From Papilionanthe hookeriana x Papilionanthe teres (Eukaryota; Streptophyta; Magnoliopsida; Asparagales; Orchidaceae), in contig CM040432.1 in the NCBI GenBank assembly GCA_022702705.1, forward strand, positions 50,494,540 through 50,558,539: DNA of 64,000 nt. The letters run 5' to 3'. The notes under the pieces are model-generated. The model searched no databases and had not been told where the DNA came from. It worked only from the letters and a program-made list of their open reading frames with translations. How positions within the stretch are numbered: the stretch's first letter is position 1; every line of letters begins with the position of its first letter. Below are positions 21,837 to 33,447 of the stretch, in pieces. Position numbers and translations under genes: made by a program.

Positions 21837-22099
21837 ATAATTGCATTACACTCTCTGCTAAGTGCAACAGTTTCATGATCTGTGAACTTTCTTTTCTTTT
21901 TAAGAATATCCTTCATAAACTTAGCATAGTTAGGAATCTGTTGTAATGCTTCAACAAAAGGAATATTTATCGTTAATTTCTTAATGATCTCCAAAAAATT
22001 TTCAAATTTGTTATCCCTGTTTTGTATCTTCAATCTTTGAGGAAATGGAGGTGGTGGTTTTTCAACAGTAATCTTCATTGGTTCAAGAGGATATTTCAA
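21833..22099 (-). pseudogene. gag-protease linker of element B
   Basis: An 88-codon frame has a Pro-rich start (VEKPPPPFPQRLK), then FLEIIKKLTINIPFVEALQQ and IPNYAKFMKDILKKKRKF, ending in ALSRECNAII. Athila elements carry this conserved block just before the protease active site. It is separated from gag by a stop at about 22104 and from the protease by one at about 21834. Confidence 0.75.
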
Positions 22100-22105
22100 T
22101 TCTGG

Positions 22106-23478
22106 TTAAATCTTTTTTGAAACTTTTTCAATATCCACCTTCTCTTTTTCTATTTTAACTTCTTTTTGTACTCTTATCTCCAATTCCTTCCCACTCCTTA
22201 ATTGAATAGCCTTAAGTTGTTCCTCTTTTTGATCTTTTGGATTGATCTCAACATTGCTTGGAAGTATTCCAGAAGGTCTATTATTAACTTCAGTGAAAAT
22301 ATGTTCCAATTGAATTTCAAAATTTTTCATCGCAACACCTTAAGCTTGTAATTCATTTCTCATATTCAGAATCATTTCTTTAGTAGATAACTTCTTATCG
22401 TTAAATTATGGGTTACTATTGAATCCAGCAGGATAAGAGGGTCTAAAATTAGTTTTTCCTTGATTGTTCGAATTTCCAACTGGATTTATAGAACTGTTCC
22501 CCCAATGTAGGTTAACATTAGCATTGCTATTATTCTAGTTGAAATTTGGGTGATTCTTCCAACCAGGGTTATAATAATTCGAATAAGGATTGTTAGGTCT
22601 ATTTATAGCATTCAAGGTCTCATAAGGTGTTTGAGATTCTGTTATTTATCCAAATTAATTTTCCTTTAACACTTGGGGTGGTTGAGAATAATTCATTCCA
22701 TATTGATCTATTTTCTTAGAAAGGGCTGCAATTTAAGAAACTATCATAGTCATCATATCTGAATCATGAACACTAGCTACTCTCTTAGGATTTACCCATT
22801 CAGAGGGTCATTAAAAACTATTAGTAGTCATTTCATCTATTAATGTGTATGCTTCATCAAAAGGTTTTGACATTAACGATCCACCAGAAACAGCATCTAT
22901 AATAGATCTCAATGATCCTACTAATCAATTATAAAATGTTTGAATTATTAACTAATCTGATAACGCATGATGTGGGCACTTCCTAAGAAGATATTTAAAT
23001 CTTTCCCAAGGTTCATATATTGATTCCCCTTCAAACTGACCAAAAGTTGTGATATCATTTCTTAGTTTAGCAGTCTTTGATGGAGGGAAATATTTTGATA
23101 GAAACTTTTGAGAAAGTTCTCCCCAAGTTCTAATAGATTCAGTGCTAGCAAATTTAACCACGCTTTAGCTTTATCCCTTAACAAAAAAGAAAAAATTCCA
23201 AGTCTGACAGCATCATTCGACACTCCGTCATATTTAAAAGTAGCACACAGTTCTAGAAAACTAGCGAGATGTAAATTTTGATCTACATTAGGTGTTCCTC
23301 CAAATTGATTATTTTGTACCATTTGGATAATAGTAGGTTTAAATTCAAATGAATTAGCAGCAACATCAGAATTTTGAATAGTCACATGAATTTCATATGT
23401 GGTTGGGTTAGCATAATCTCTTAAAGGTATTGGCAAATTTCTAATATCATTTCTCTGATTATCTTGATTATTCGCCAT
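22106..23478 (-). pseudogene. gag of element B
   Basis: The ATG at 23478 is 143 bp after the primer site and opens MANNQDNQRNDIRNLPIPLR. The capsid region has IIQMVQNNQFGG and FKYDGVSNDAVRLGIFSFLL, then AKAWLN. A frameshift between 23160 and 23062 leads into SIRTWGELSQKFLSKYFPPS and FEGESIYEPWERFKYLLRKC. Further on come SLMSKPFDEAYTLIDEMTTN, NPYSNYYNPGWKNHPNFN and a charged C-terminal part (QLEHIFTEVNNRPSG). Several stops are present (near 22950, 22820 and 22540). I see no CCHC zinc knuckle. Confidence 0.82.
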
Positions 23479-23620
23479 TTCGTAAGAATTTTCAATTTAT
23501 TTTTGTTATTTTTAATTTATAAAATCACACAAATACTATAAAATGTAAACAAACACACAATTACACACTACAAAGTAAAGATTTTTAGTTACTATATTAT
23601 CAATAGAAACCGTTTATACC

Positions 23621-23638
23621 TCCCCGGCAACGGCGCCA
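23621..23638 (-). other. Primer binding site of element B (tRNA-Asp type)
   Basis: On the plus strand TCCCCGGCAACGGCGCCA reads like the 3' end of plant tRNA-Asp including CCA, so the element's minus strand is complementary to that tRNA. It starts 6 nt inside the 5' LTR edge at 23645. tRNA-Asp priming is established for Athila-group elements. Confidence 0.9.
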
Positions 23639-23644
23639 AAAACT

Positions 23645-25307
23645 TGATAGCTGGGGCTTTATATATTGCAAGAACTTATGAACTCAAATTTATATATTTA
23701 AAAACAATTTTATAAATTCCAAACATTCAACGCAAGTATACGTATCGTATCAAGTAATACAGGGCTTTAATGGAGTCCTGGTTATCGATCCCATAGGGAA
23801 GGCACGATTCTTACAATAGATAACGTAATACAGAAATCCAATACTCAAATTGCTATTAAAGTTTAAGTTTACTTCTACTAACAAGATGTAAAAAATAGCA
23901 ACAGTTAATTAAACTACAATTATTTCTAATATCTTTAAAACAGAATTAACTAACACACATACTAAGCTTGGTATTTGAAAGGTTTTGATATATATGAAAA
24001 GTATCTTTCTTTTTGCAACAAGTATATGATGTGTGAATGATGTAGAGTGGTTTTTATTTTATTGTGCCAAAAAGGAGCATAAATGTTTATTTACCCTCAA
24101 AAGAGTACCCCCTCTTCCAAGCATGAAAAGAACATTGACATATCCTAAGTTCAGCACTAAATCTAAGGCTAGCCTGGGAGGATACCGGCTATCACTACGG
24201 AGCTTCCACTCACCATTCACCTGAAGGCTAACCTTCGAGTTTAGTTACTAATCTTAGGACCAAATTGGGGATCTCAGCCTGTCACCCTGAAACCTCTAAT
24301 TTAAAGTCCATCAAAACACATTTCCCTATTTATTTGCACTCAATTCCCATGAACTACGCAATTCATCCATGGAAATTGAATGGATTCTTCATTATTATTG
24401 TAGGACACTAAATCCTTTCAGATTTAATGTTTAATAACATATTTTAACAATTCAATTGGCCAGATCAAAAAGTAAATTAAGTTTGAAATGAAAAATCATC
24501 ACAATTTCTTCATTACATTAAAAGCACTTCAAATCCACATCATCACATCATCACATCTCTATGTAAGAAGAATGACAAAGGAGACTACTCAAAATTCATG
24601 GAGAAGACACAATAAAACATGGATTTTATATATAAAAGAAAAGTCATACAAACCATAAAAGAAAATACAACTTATCTCTTTCTCTTCGCCAATGCAAATC
24701 CCTTGAAGTTCCTTTGAATCCTTTTCTCTCTTCATTGCAACACTCAATCCCTCTTTAGAATGGAAAGGAAGAAGCAATCTCTAACTTTACTCCTTTTCCT
24801 TCACTCCTTAGAGAAGAATCCCTCTCAAATTCTCACTTCTACACTCACTCTTCTAAACCCTAATACTCAACACACAATCTCCCTCTCTAGAACCACACTA
24901 GAACTCCATAATACACACTATTTTTTGTCTAAAAACAATTACATATAAGTTAGAAATGAAATCCCAAGAGTTTCTTTAAGCATCCATTCAAAAATTCGCC
25001 AAAACTCTTCAAATATGCATTGCACCGACATTGGGCGCCGGCGGCGCTCTATCGTCCGTATATTTTATGGGCTCTCGAGAAAATGGCACCAGCGAAGCCC
25101 ATTCTGGCGTTGGCGGCGCTAAAAGCTGTTTTTCTCCATTTTGCTCCTTTTCACTCCAAATTTGTTCCTTTTCACTTCTTTTCGATCCATTCACCTAAAA
25201 TCACCATACTTGCAACAAATCATAAAAAATACCTTTCTTTAAAGTGCAATATCACCAAAAATGGATAAAATTATCTAGAAAAAACAGTATATATTTTTGT
25301 TACATCA
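23645..25307 (-). mobile_element. 5' LTR of element B
   Basis: It spans 1663 bp with TG...CA ends and is collinear with the LTR at 11711-13338. It holds the GGCGCC cluster (25034-25125) about 0.2-0.27 kb from its start and the conserved terminal box at 23794-23732. Its outer end was later copied in tandem (see 25234-25395). Confidence 0.92.
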
Positions 25308-25395
25308 ATCACTATTTCTTTAAAGTGCAATATCACCAAAAATGGATAAAATTATCTAGCAAAAATAGTATATATTTTTGTTACATCAATCACTA
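25234..25395. repeat. 81-bp tandem duplication across the LTR/flank junction of B
   Basis: Two units, 25234-25314 and 25315-25395, differ at only a few bases. Each contains 74 bp of LTR end, the ATCAC target copy and 2 bp of flank (TA). Because flank is included, the duplication happened after element B had inserted. Confidence 0.85.
25308..25312. repeat. Right target-site duplication of element B (ATCAC)
   Basis: ATCAC matches 11706-11710 exactly. A further copy at 25389-25393 comes from the 81-bp tandem duplication. Confidence 0.85.
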
Positions 25396-25676
25396 CGATC
25401 TTTGATCGCCTTGAGTCCCTGTCCACGGATGTCGGGGTGATGCAATGGGAGTTGCACAATCTCCATGAGAGAATGCATGTCTATGAATAGTAGCACTAAT
25501 AGCTGTACGAATTTATGCGCCAATACTTCGCTGTAAAGCAGAAGCTGTACTAGCAAGAAGGGAGAAACACTAGTCCAGACCCTGTTATCTTCCTAATACC
25601 ACCTCCGTTTGAGCTATTTGATGAAATTAGGGAGCCCGTGGATGCCGAACAGGAAGATGATGAGGCAGATAAATGA
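25389..25676 (+). pseudogene. 3' ORF of element C, C-terminal part
   Basis: Resuming after element B, translation gives FDRLESLSTDVGVMQWELHN and LHERMHVYE, a stop, then LYEFMRQYFAVKQKLY, another stop and an acidic end VDAEQEDDEADK with TGA at 25674-25676. The pattern equals the coiled and acidic C-terminus of the B copies (MEQLRLQSASMDRLHGRMDV). This proves that B landed inside the 3' ORF of C. Confidence 0.65.
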
Positions 25677-25998
25677 TCCTACTTTGTTTTCAAATTTTTA
25701 TGTTATTTTACATGGACTGTGTGCAAGGTGGCATTTCTTTGATGTAAGTATTTTTTATATGTTGTGGATTGTGGAATGTTACATATACACTATGAGGTTA
25801 TTTTACAAATTGACTCGTATGCTCGATTATTATTTCTATTGAAGCCTTGTTATGTATATATGATATTTGGATATCTACTTGTTCTTGCATGATATTGATT
25901 CCTCTCATGTTACTATTGCATACAGGTGATCTATTCATGTATATTATTCACTGTCCTTACTTGTGCAATGGCAATGAGGTGAGTTGAATTCAAGAAAC

Positions 25999-26014
25999 AA
26001 GTTTGGGAGAGAGA
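25999..26014 (+). other. Upstream purine tract of element C
   Basis: AAGTTTGGGAGAGAGA lies 323 bp after the 3' ORF stop. The counterparts in A and B are 337 and 381 bp after their stops. Confidence 0.45.
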
Positions 26015-26962
26015 CCCCATCTATATGCATGCCTGAAGGTAATCTCATTCATACTCTATATTTTGGTAGTCACTTCTAATGGAAGCCTTGTTATGTGACA
26101 ATGGGATGTAAAGACTCTAAACATAATATAAAGTTCCGTCAAAAATTTGACTTTTAGTTATGTCAATAATAATGAAATAACCTTTTTTAATTAATTTCAC
26201 TATTAGCATGAAATTATGAAAACATTTGAAAAGGTGTGACTCTAAAGACAGACAAGTCAAGGCAATAAGCCTTAAACATTAACTCAAACAATATGACTAA
26301 AACTTAATTTTGGAATAATTTATAAGATCTTTTGAACTTCGATTATTAGGTGGTTAAGAAATATGAATTAAGGAAGACTAGACACCAAGAATTCTTAACA
26401 TTCATGTTTAATCAAATACAATAATTCTCAATAAAAAAATAAAAAGAAGAAGAAGAAGAAGAAGAAGAAGAATGAAAAAGGGGTTAAAGAAAAGAAATAC
26501 TTCAAGAAAGAGTTTGATCATAAAAGATAAGAAAAAAACATTAGAAAAAAATATGTGAAATGAAACTTGTGTTTAAGCAGGAAAGTAAAAAAATTGATGT
26601 CTGACTTGTTCTCCTTACTAATATAACTTATGCACTCTCTTAATGAAATTCTGGAATCGTATATACAAGGAAGAAATTAAGGGATAACACATCAATTCAT
26701 TTGTAATTAGGTTTCTCAAAAACAACTTTGACTAACGAAAAGATTTGAGTCACACTTTATTGGGTGAGTTGAGAAGTACTTACGCTGAAAAAATGAATAA
26801 GGGAAAGTTTACATTATTAGAGATCTACTAAAATGCAAATCAAGGATTACAAAATTTTTATTGATGATTACATAACTTTATTAAAAAGTAAGGAAGTTCC
26901 ATGTGCACTTTAACCCTCATCCTTATGAGTCTAAGTGATGAGATTACTAGATGGCAAGTATT
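26015..26962 (+). other. 3' non-coding region of element C
   Basis: AT-rich sequence between the upstream purine tract and the 3' LTR. It contains a GAA microsatellite at 26443-26471 and no convincing coding frame. The length (about 0.95 kb) matches the same interval in A and B. Confidence 0.5.
26443..26471 (+). repeat. (GAA)n microsatellite
   Basis: About nine GAA units in a row within the purine-rich 3' non-coding region of element C. Confidence 0.8.
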
Positions 26963-26981
26963 AGTTAAGTTTAAGAGATTT

Positions 26982-28447
26982 TGATTTGAATGAAATATGT
27001 GAATTTTTCCTTATGTTATTTCATGTTTTATTTCATATTTATAATAATATTACAAGTGGAGAAGGTATTTTGTTGTGATGTGTAGATTACAAATGATGAA
27101 GGCACTTGAGGAAGAAAAAGAAGCAAATTGGGGAGCTAAAAGGTCAAAAGAAGAACTTCAAGCTGGCGCATTTGCACCCCACTCTAGAGAAAGGCAGTAT
27201 GTCAATGCCACTTCAAGGACACGCCCATGCCTGAGCTTGCGCGCCTGCACTGAAATATTGGGTCACCCATGTCGAGCCTCGCTAAAGATAGATGCACCTG
27301 CACTGATCACTGGTGTCAAGGTACCTGCACGCAGAATTAATTTGGAAGTTATTGCCTACTTGGATGCCCTAACTAAAAATTTTTTTTTGGAACGAGGAGA
27401 GCTACTTAGCCAGTTGGAGGTTGTTCCACCTTGCTTCTAAGGATGCTTGTGACTACTCTGGGGTTTCTTTTTCAGGGTTTCTTTTGAAGAGACTTTTGAG
27501 CAATTGTCTTTGGAGTTTTGAATGAATTTTAAGTGAGAGAGAGATTTAGTTTGTGGGAGGAAGAACATGGAGCAATTATCATTGTACAACGAGGATTGGT
27601 GAACTTATGGAGTCTAATTGTTTGGTTGTATGTTTTACTTTCTTGTATTTGATTTTCTTTAATGATTTCAATGAAAAATTTTCAAATTTTCTATTTCATG
27701 TCAAGTAGCAAGATTTATTCCATGCTTCTGTGATGTAAGGGAAGGATACATCTCGATGTATTGTGCATGTGTTTTCCCTGAAAATGTTATTTACGCTTTT
27801 GAAGTATGCATGTTGTTGTGTTAACATCTAACACATAGTTTATTCCTATTCTAATCAATAAGAATTTTAAAAACTGTTATGATCTAGAATTTCTAACCAT
27901 CATCTAGTGGAACAAGTAAATTAACACACAACAACCAAGATGAATAGACATGGTTTCATCATAAAATTGCAATAGATAAGGTATCCGAAGAATCCTGGGA
28001 AATGTTACATAGTTAAGTCTCACTCAACTGTAATATGATTTTCAACTTTTCTTAGGACCTAATGATAGGCTGAGAAAGATATTTTTGCTGGTTGACAACT
28101 ATCATGTAGTGTAATTCATAGAAAACCGACGAGACACCTAAGTCACTGGAGCATGAACATTATCCCTTCCGAAGGACACTCAAGTACTCCAAATTGTTTT
28201 TTTTCCTTTCTTTTCTTATTCTCTGTATCTTTTTTGTTTCTGATACAATTGTTAGGCTTTCATTCTCGAATTTGAGATCATTTCAAACTAATTTCCATAG
28301 TGTAGTAAACTAGATTTCCCCCTATTATAAATCTTTTTGATCCTATCCTCGTAGGATCAATACGCGAGCTCATTTCTGTATATTACTTGATCGACACATA
28401 TAGTCGCATGGTTGACTGACTTGCTTCACAGAAGTTTCGGGCATTCA
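26982..28447 (+). mobile_element. 3' LTR of element C (about 1.47 kb)
   Basis: It starts TGATTTGAA after a degenerate purine tract (26963-26981). A GGCGC-containing block lies at 27160-27330, a box beginning GGATCAATACG at 28352, and the end near GGGCATTCA aligns with the 5' LTR stub. A 121-codon open frame at 27075-27440 is a chance frame across the GC-richer LTR part. The right edge is uncertain by about 5 bp. Confidence 0.65.
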
Positions 28448-28900
28448 CTTACACCTCAGACTGTCTCAAGGCTTACACCTCATCTCACATAAGAAAATGC
28501 CTCAATGCCCAATTGCACAATTTTAAATGTCGTTCAAAGTATTCTAGGAGTAAAAAATAAAAATCTTTCTTGGGAACACCTTGGCATAGCCATAACCTCG
28601 AATAAATTTATCTTCACTTCTTATCCCAAGATCTTGAAAATTTTTTCAAAAGTTGCTAAATTCTTGGAAAGAAAACTCTCTTTTGCAAGAAGATTCCAAG
28701 TGGTTAGATATAACATATATAATTATTTGCATAATTGACTTCATTCTATCACTCTCCCCAAAGGCCTTAGAAAGAAAACTTCAACTAAAACATCCAATTT
28801 TTTATACAACAGTAAAAGCACGAGTATAATTCTGATGATTTTCTTAGGCAAAACAACTCTTCCTATAGAAACAGAGGTGACATTCCATCTCTTGGTTCCC
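28448..28900. other. Unassigned sequence right of element C
   Basis: AT-rich. An open frame at 28505-28738 has no recognisable motif, and the stretch has no clear element boundaries. Confidence 0.3.
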
Positions 28901-29236
28901 CGCACATCCTATGTAAAGCTAAGAAAACATGGAGATGCATCAAAATACAATAATAGCAACATGATTTTTTTTTGACACCTATAGCTCTATTTGGAATAAA
29001 CCAACCAAACAGAAATTACTCCTATTTGTGGAAGTCCATCTGTGAGCTTGTGATGTCTACAATCTGCTCTCATACCCTATGTAAAGTTAAGCATATATGG
29101 AGACACATCAATCAAAATACACTTATAGAAACATGATTTTTTAACACCTATATCTTATTTAGAATAAACCAACCAAATAGAAATAACTCCTCTTTTTTGA
29201 AGTCCATCTGTAAAGTGGCTTGTGATGTCCGTCATT
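28901..29236. repeat. Tandem duplication, unit about 168 bp
   Basis: The words ATGTAAAG, ACATGATTTTTT, GAATAAACCAACCAAA and GAAGTCCATCTGT recur in the same order with an offset of about 168 bp (for example ATGTAAAG at 28911 and 29079). The two units have diverged clearly. A reading frame continues on the plus strand past the second unit (to 29479), but I do not recognise it. Confidence 0.7.
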
Positions 29237-30948
29237 GGCTATCCTTTAATGTATGCGAAGATAGTCAACCACTTTGGAGGTTCTATTCTTCTAAAGCATA
29301 ATCCTCACTCTCTTGCCAAGGTTAAAGATTTCATGCAGAACAGTTCTTGGGTATTCTCTTCTAACATTTACACCCTTCTTATATATAAAAAGAGATTAAT
29401 ATTCACATCTTTAAACCTGAAATTTGTGTTATACAAAAGTGTCTATTCGTTCTCCAATGTTTCAAATTTGGATTGGTGAATGATATGATCTCTAATATAC
29501 TATATTTGCATGAAAGATGATTACATCACTTTAAACAAAGATGCTTTAATTTTTAGATGTATTAATAAAAGCAAATTAAGCATCCTTTGCAATATTAACA
29601 ATTAAAATATTTTCATTTGCTCTTTGACAACCAATATTCTCTTCATGTGCATATAAAATACATACACGGGTGAATCAAATAACAGCTTAGTATTTGTAGG
29701 TGGAAAGAAACAAAAACTTTTTTAATGACGGGACTATTTATTGTGATGCTTTGATTAAATATTTAATTTTGCAATTATATGAAAAAGCAGAAAGCGGCAC
29801 GTCAAAGATAAATATTATTATCATAAGCCAACTCTTTATTTTAGATAATTTGGAGAATTATATGCTACTCTTGTCTATAATTATATCACGTTGATGGTTT
29901 TTCTACTGCCTATGATAGCAACTCACTACTTTTGTGGTGTATTCTAGAGAATCTTCTACTTGTTTAATTTTGAATATCTTGATATTGGCTTGGTTGAAAC
30001 AATGAGGAATTAATAGAGTAATAATATCAGAATATATAGAGGTTTCTAATGTCATCAAGCAGCTTGCGACTTTGGCTTTCAGCTTGTGCCTTTGTACTGT
30101 TGATGATTACATTTTCTGGGTAGAGTTGCCTTATTTCAATTATGGAATGCCATTGATTTCTTTTTGGGCTATTTTGCAACTTTATGTTCTGATTTCATTT
30201 ATTTAGCTGCTTTGAGACTTTTTATTAAGCTACATGGAGGATTTCATTGCATTTTCATCAGTTTTATCTCGCTCTATGCTTGCATATATTCTCTAACTAT
30301 TGCTAACATCAGTTTTTGCTTCACCATGATTTGATAAACTTTGTTTCTTAAGAAAGTTATCGGTATAATTATTGACAACGCTAAAACATACTATATCGGC
30401 CCACAATATTTGGTGTCAAAGGCTATTCTCATGTTTAAGTTTTAGCTAATTTATTGGGCGATTGATTGGATAAGTTTATAATATATAGTTTAGTCACAAG
30501 GTCCAAAAGGTGATGCCTTTATGGGATAATTTGATGCCTTCTATAGTTTTTGGTTGAGCCATGATGAAAGCCCATGCTTATATGCAGTTTAATTGGGCAG
30601 TGCTTCGATCTATATTACCATGGCAACTCGATCTAGATCCTCCGGCTTATGGATTGAACAAGTCATGAATGTACAACTAATGTTATACTGGGGCATTTAG
30701 AATCTGAGAACAACTATGACTATAAATTTTTTTAGAAGAAAGATAATTTTTCATTGATTATAACATCATATAGCCTTTTTTTTTGCTTTCTGGCTATTCT
30801 TTTTTCTCACACACATGTATGTAATTAAGTTTTACTTTCTAACTTAATGAAACTGGCTGGAAGTCGCCCTCAAATTTCATGACAAAAACCAACCAATGAT
30901 ACCAGAATGATTATAAATAAAATTGATGATAGTTTCAAATTGTATAAA
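29237..30948. other. Unassigned AT-rich sequence
   Basis: I find no gene, LTR or terminal repeat. Short open frames (29222-29479, 29700-29894) have no recognisable motifs and no supporting context. Confidence 0.3.
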
Positions 30949-31692
30949 ACAACAACTACGACAAGCCTTTATCCCACTAGTTGGGTCGGCTACATGAATC
31001 CTTTTTCTCCATTGTGTCCTATTGAGTGTCATACCTTCATTTAATTCTAATAGATGAAGATCATGTTTTATACAATAAGCTCAAGTCCTGACCAAACCAT
31101 CTAAGACGACTCTCTATAATCTTGTCGGCCACTGTAGCTACACCAACCCTTTCACAGATACATTTGGTTCATATTTTATCTCTAAGTGTCAAGTACTCAT
31201 CCACCAAAGCATTCTCATCTCAGAAACACTCAACTCAATTTTATGCTAGTCTTTTAAAGGCCAACATTCTGTGCCATAGATATCATCGCAATCTTATAAA
31301 ATTTCCCTTGAAATCTAAGTGGTACATTTCTATCACACAATAGGCTGAATGCATTACCCCATTTCAAACAATCAACATGAATTCTACTAATAACATCCCC
31401 ATCTATATCACCATTACTTTGAACAATAAACCCGAGATATCTAAAAGTTCTGCATCAATTAATGATTTGATCACCCATAGTTACAATTTTGTCACTAGAT
31501 CTACTACTACTAAAATTACATTAGATGTATTTAGTTGTAGATCTGCTTGAACAAAGGCCTTTAAACTCCAATGTAGAACTCCACATCATGGCTCAAACAA
31601 AGTAAAGGAATTTTTTCTGAACTCTTTCCACAGTATTATCCACAAGAAGGAATCTATTGGCACAAATTTTTTATGTGACATAAGTGAGATGT
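30949..31692 (-). mobile_element. RTE-type LINE, 3' fragment (interrupted by solo LTR D)
   Basis: The 3' end has a short CAACAAC-type tail (30949-30963, plus strand) followed by the well-known plant RTE 3' sequence with CCCACTAGTTGGGTCGGCTACATGAATCC-like content. The coding part parallels LINE 56007-57960: on the minus strand pieces correspond to the segments reading RYLGFIVQSDGDIDGDVNSR and MRMIRWMSGFT in that copy, but with many stops. The 5' side ends at 31692, where LTR D inserted. Target words before and after the LTR (GATGT and AATGTCC) fit the intact LINE sequence AAATGTCC at 56832-56839. Confidence 0.8.
31688..31692. repeat. Left target copy of solo LTR D (GATGT)
   Basis: It pairs with AATGT at 33448-33452, 4 of 5 bases identical, the difference being a transition. 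Confidence 0.5.
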
Positions 31693-33447
31693 TGATGTAT
31701 CCTAAAGCATGCCTAAATTCCATTATTTTTGTACTTGTTTATAGATGAAATTGTACTTTAAAGAATGATATTTTTGTGTTTTTATTACAGGTGTAATAGG
31801 TAGGACACATGGAGCGAAGCGGATGCGAAACGGAGCAAGATTGGGACCAGCAGACTGGCGCCTACGCCAAGGCGCTCCACCCAAGTTCCTTGGCTCCATC
31901 CTTGTATTGCCTAGGTCCTAAAACCCAATCTACTAAGATAGAGAGCTTGACATCTTGGCGCCAGCCCTGTGGTGCCTAGGCGCCCAAACTGCCTGGGGTA
32001 GTTTCTGCAGTAATTTCAGCACGACTTTGGGACTTAAAGGGGGGCCTTAGGCAGTTTGAAGGGAGGCTTTTGGACATTTTGAAGACCTGGGAAGTCCAAG
32101 AAAGTAGAGATGTCGTAGTGTAGAGTTAAGGCTTTGTATTTTCCACTTTATAAGAGAGATTTGAGAGAGATTAAAGAGAAAAGCAAGGGGATATACTCAG
32201 CGTTGCAGGGAACACTTGTTGACCATTTGGGGTGGAATTTTCATCTCTTTTTCTCAAAGAAAAAAGCTAAGTTTTGTGTTGTTTATTGTCGCGTACTATT
32301 TGTAAACACAATTCTAGTGGATTTTTTTTTTGTTATAAGATGATGATTTGTGATGTTTTCCTCATGCACTGTGAGTAGAAATTTCTTACCTTTCTCTTGT
32401 GATGAATAAGTTGGATGTGTGGGATGTTAGGATTCTTATAGAATTTATCATCAAACATCAATGTGATGAGTATTCTTCAAAGCTAAATTTACTTTTTATA
32501 TTGGCCACATGAACAGCTAAAGTTTGTTGTGATTCATTATGACTCGGAAGAGTGATGGAGGAATGATTAGAGTATTCCCATTATTCTATAGGATAAGGTG
32601 AAACTATGGACAATACAAATAGATAGGGAAATAGGCTTTGATTGGCTCAAATTGAGATTTAAGGAATTAAAAATAGTTTAACCAAACTTCTTTATGCACT
32701 CAGAAGAGGGTAAAGAAGGTAATAACTCTCATTTGTTACATATAAAAATTACAATTTCTAGGTGTTCAGATCCTGCGCATCACTTATCTCATTGCAAGAG
32801 AAGGGTAACTTTTATATCTTGATAATCACCAATCAAATTAAGGGTCCATTTGGGGCAGCTGATTTAGTGTAGTGGCGTTTTGAAAATGCACCAGGCCTAT
32901 TTGGGCAAATTGCATTATGGCAGCTTATGCATTTTCAAAACGCTAAAAACAACATTTTCACACCGCACCTATCTAGGTGCGGTGACAGCTTTCTGGCTAC
33001 GATATGGCTTTTCCCAAAAAATAAAATTTGCAATAGCCAGCGTACCAAGCTTATCAACAAGTTATTTTTAATCAGTTTATCAGCAGATTATTTAATAAGC
33101 TGCATCTGCCCCAAAAAGACCCTAAGTTAGGTAGGTTTTAATATTAAAATTAATTGAAGTAGTGTAGGAGTAAGCGGCAGAACTTTCACTTAATCACAAT
33201 TTGAAACTAAGACCTAAAAGTAGTAGACTAGAACTTTTCTTAAAGGATCCATTACCTCCTTCTTTTTGGGATCGACAATCTTGACTCAATATATCCCTAT
33301 ATTAGTGAAATGATACGTATACATCCATGAGAAACCCCTGTGTACAAGAACAACTGATTTTAAAAATTTAAACAAGTTGCTAAGAAGCAGATCAAGTTTA
33401 TAGTTACTGGAGACTTACATTATTGTGATAATCACTAGGGTTTTTCA
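31693..33447 (+). mobile_element. Solo LTR D (Athila type)
   Basis: It begins TGATGTATCC and ends TTTTTCA. Its layout matches LTRs A and B: a CTTTAAAGAA...GGTAT start region, the word GGAGCGAAGCGGATGCG near 31815, GGCGCC blocks at 31856-31985, a TATA-like TTTATAAGAG at 32147, and the box GGGATCGACA...GATACGTATAC at 33268-33323. No primer site or gag follows, so the internal region was probably lost by LTR-LTR recombination. It interrupts the LINE and is itself interrupted by a MITE. Confidence 0.75.
32842..33122. mobile_element. Tourist-like (PIF/Harbinger-type) MITE, 281 bp
   Basis: The ends are GGGTCCATTTGGGGCAG and, read inward from the other side, GGGTCTTTTTGGGGCAG: a 17-bp inverted repeat with two mismatches. 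A TAA target duplication lies at 32839-32841 and 33123-33125. There is no transposase, as expected for a MITE. An open frame across it (32880-33071) is accidental. Confidence 0.85.

Larger units (their letters stand above)
11711..25307 (-). mobile_element. Element B: full-length Athila-type Ty3/gypsy element nested in element C
   Basis: All expected parts are present on the minus strand: 5' LTR 25307-23645, tRNA-Asp primer site 23638-23621, gag, protease, RT, RNase H, integrase, two copies of the 3' ORF, polypurine tract 13356-13339 and 3' LTR 13338-11711. ATCAC flanks both ends. The LTRs are similar enough to align base by base over their start (roughly 93 percent by eye over 260 bp). The reading frames are broken mainly by stop-creating transitions, which suggests a moderately old insertion. 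At 13.6 kb it is long because of the doubled 3' ORF. Confidence 0.93.
5030..28447 (+). mobile_element. Element C: old Athila-type Ty3/gypsy element, interrupted by element B
   Basis: The order on the plus strand is a 5' LTR stub (5030-5200), decayed primer site, gag, protease, RT, RNase H, integrase, a 34-nt post-pol motif, 3' ORF, purine tracts and 3' LTR (26982-28447). The two LTR ends are recognisably similar (5030-5140 to 27880-27990, and 5150-5200 to 28395-28447), but the 5' copy is truncated and has an internal deletion of roughly 0.4 kb. Stops and frameshifts occur every few tens of codons, so it cannot make protein. Element B split its 3' ORF at 11706-11710. Confidence 0.75.

Noticed and set aside
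23621..23638. A tRNA-Asp gene
   Set aside because: Only the last 18 nt of the tRNA are present; it is the primer binding site of element B.
27075..27440. 121-codon open frame in the plus strand
   Set aside because: It lies wholly in the GC-richer part of the 3' LTR of element C, has no recognisable motif and is explained by the LTR.
32880..33130. Two overlapping open frames
   Set aside because: They lie inside the Tourist-like MITE, which is non-coding.
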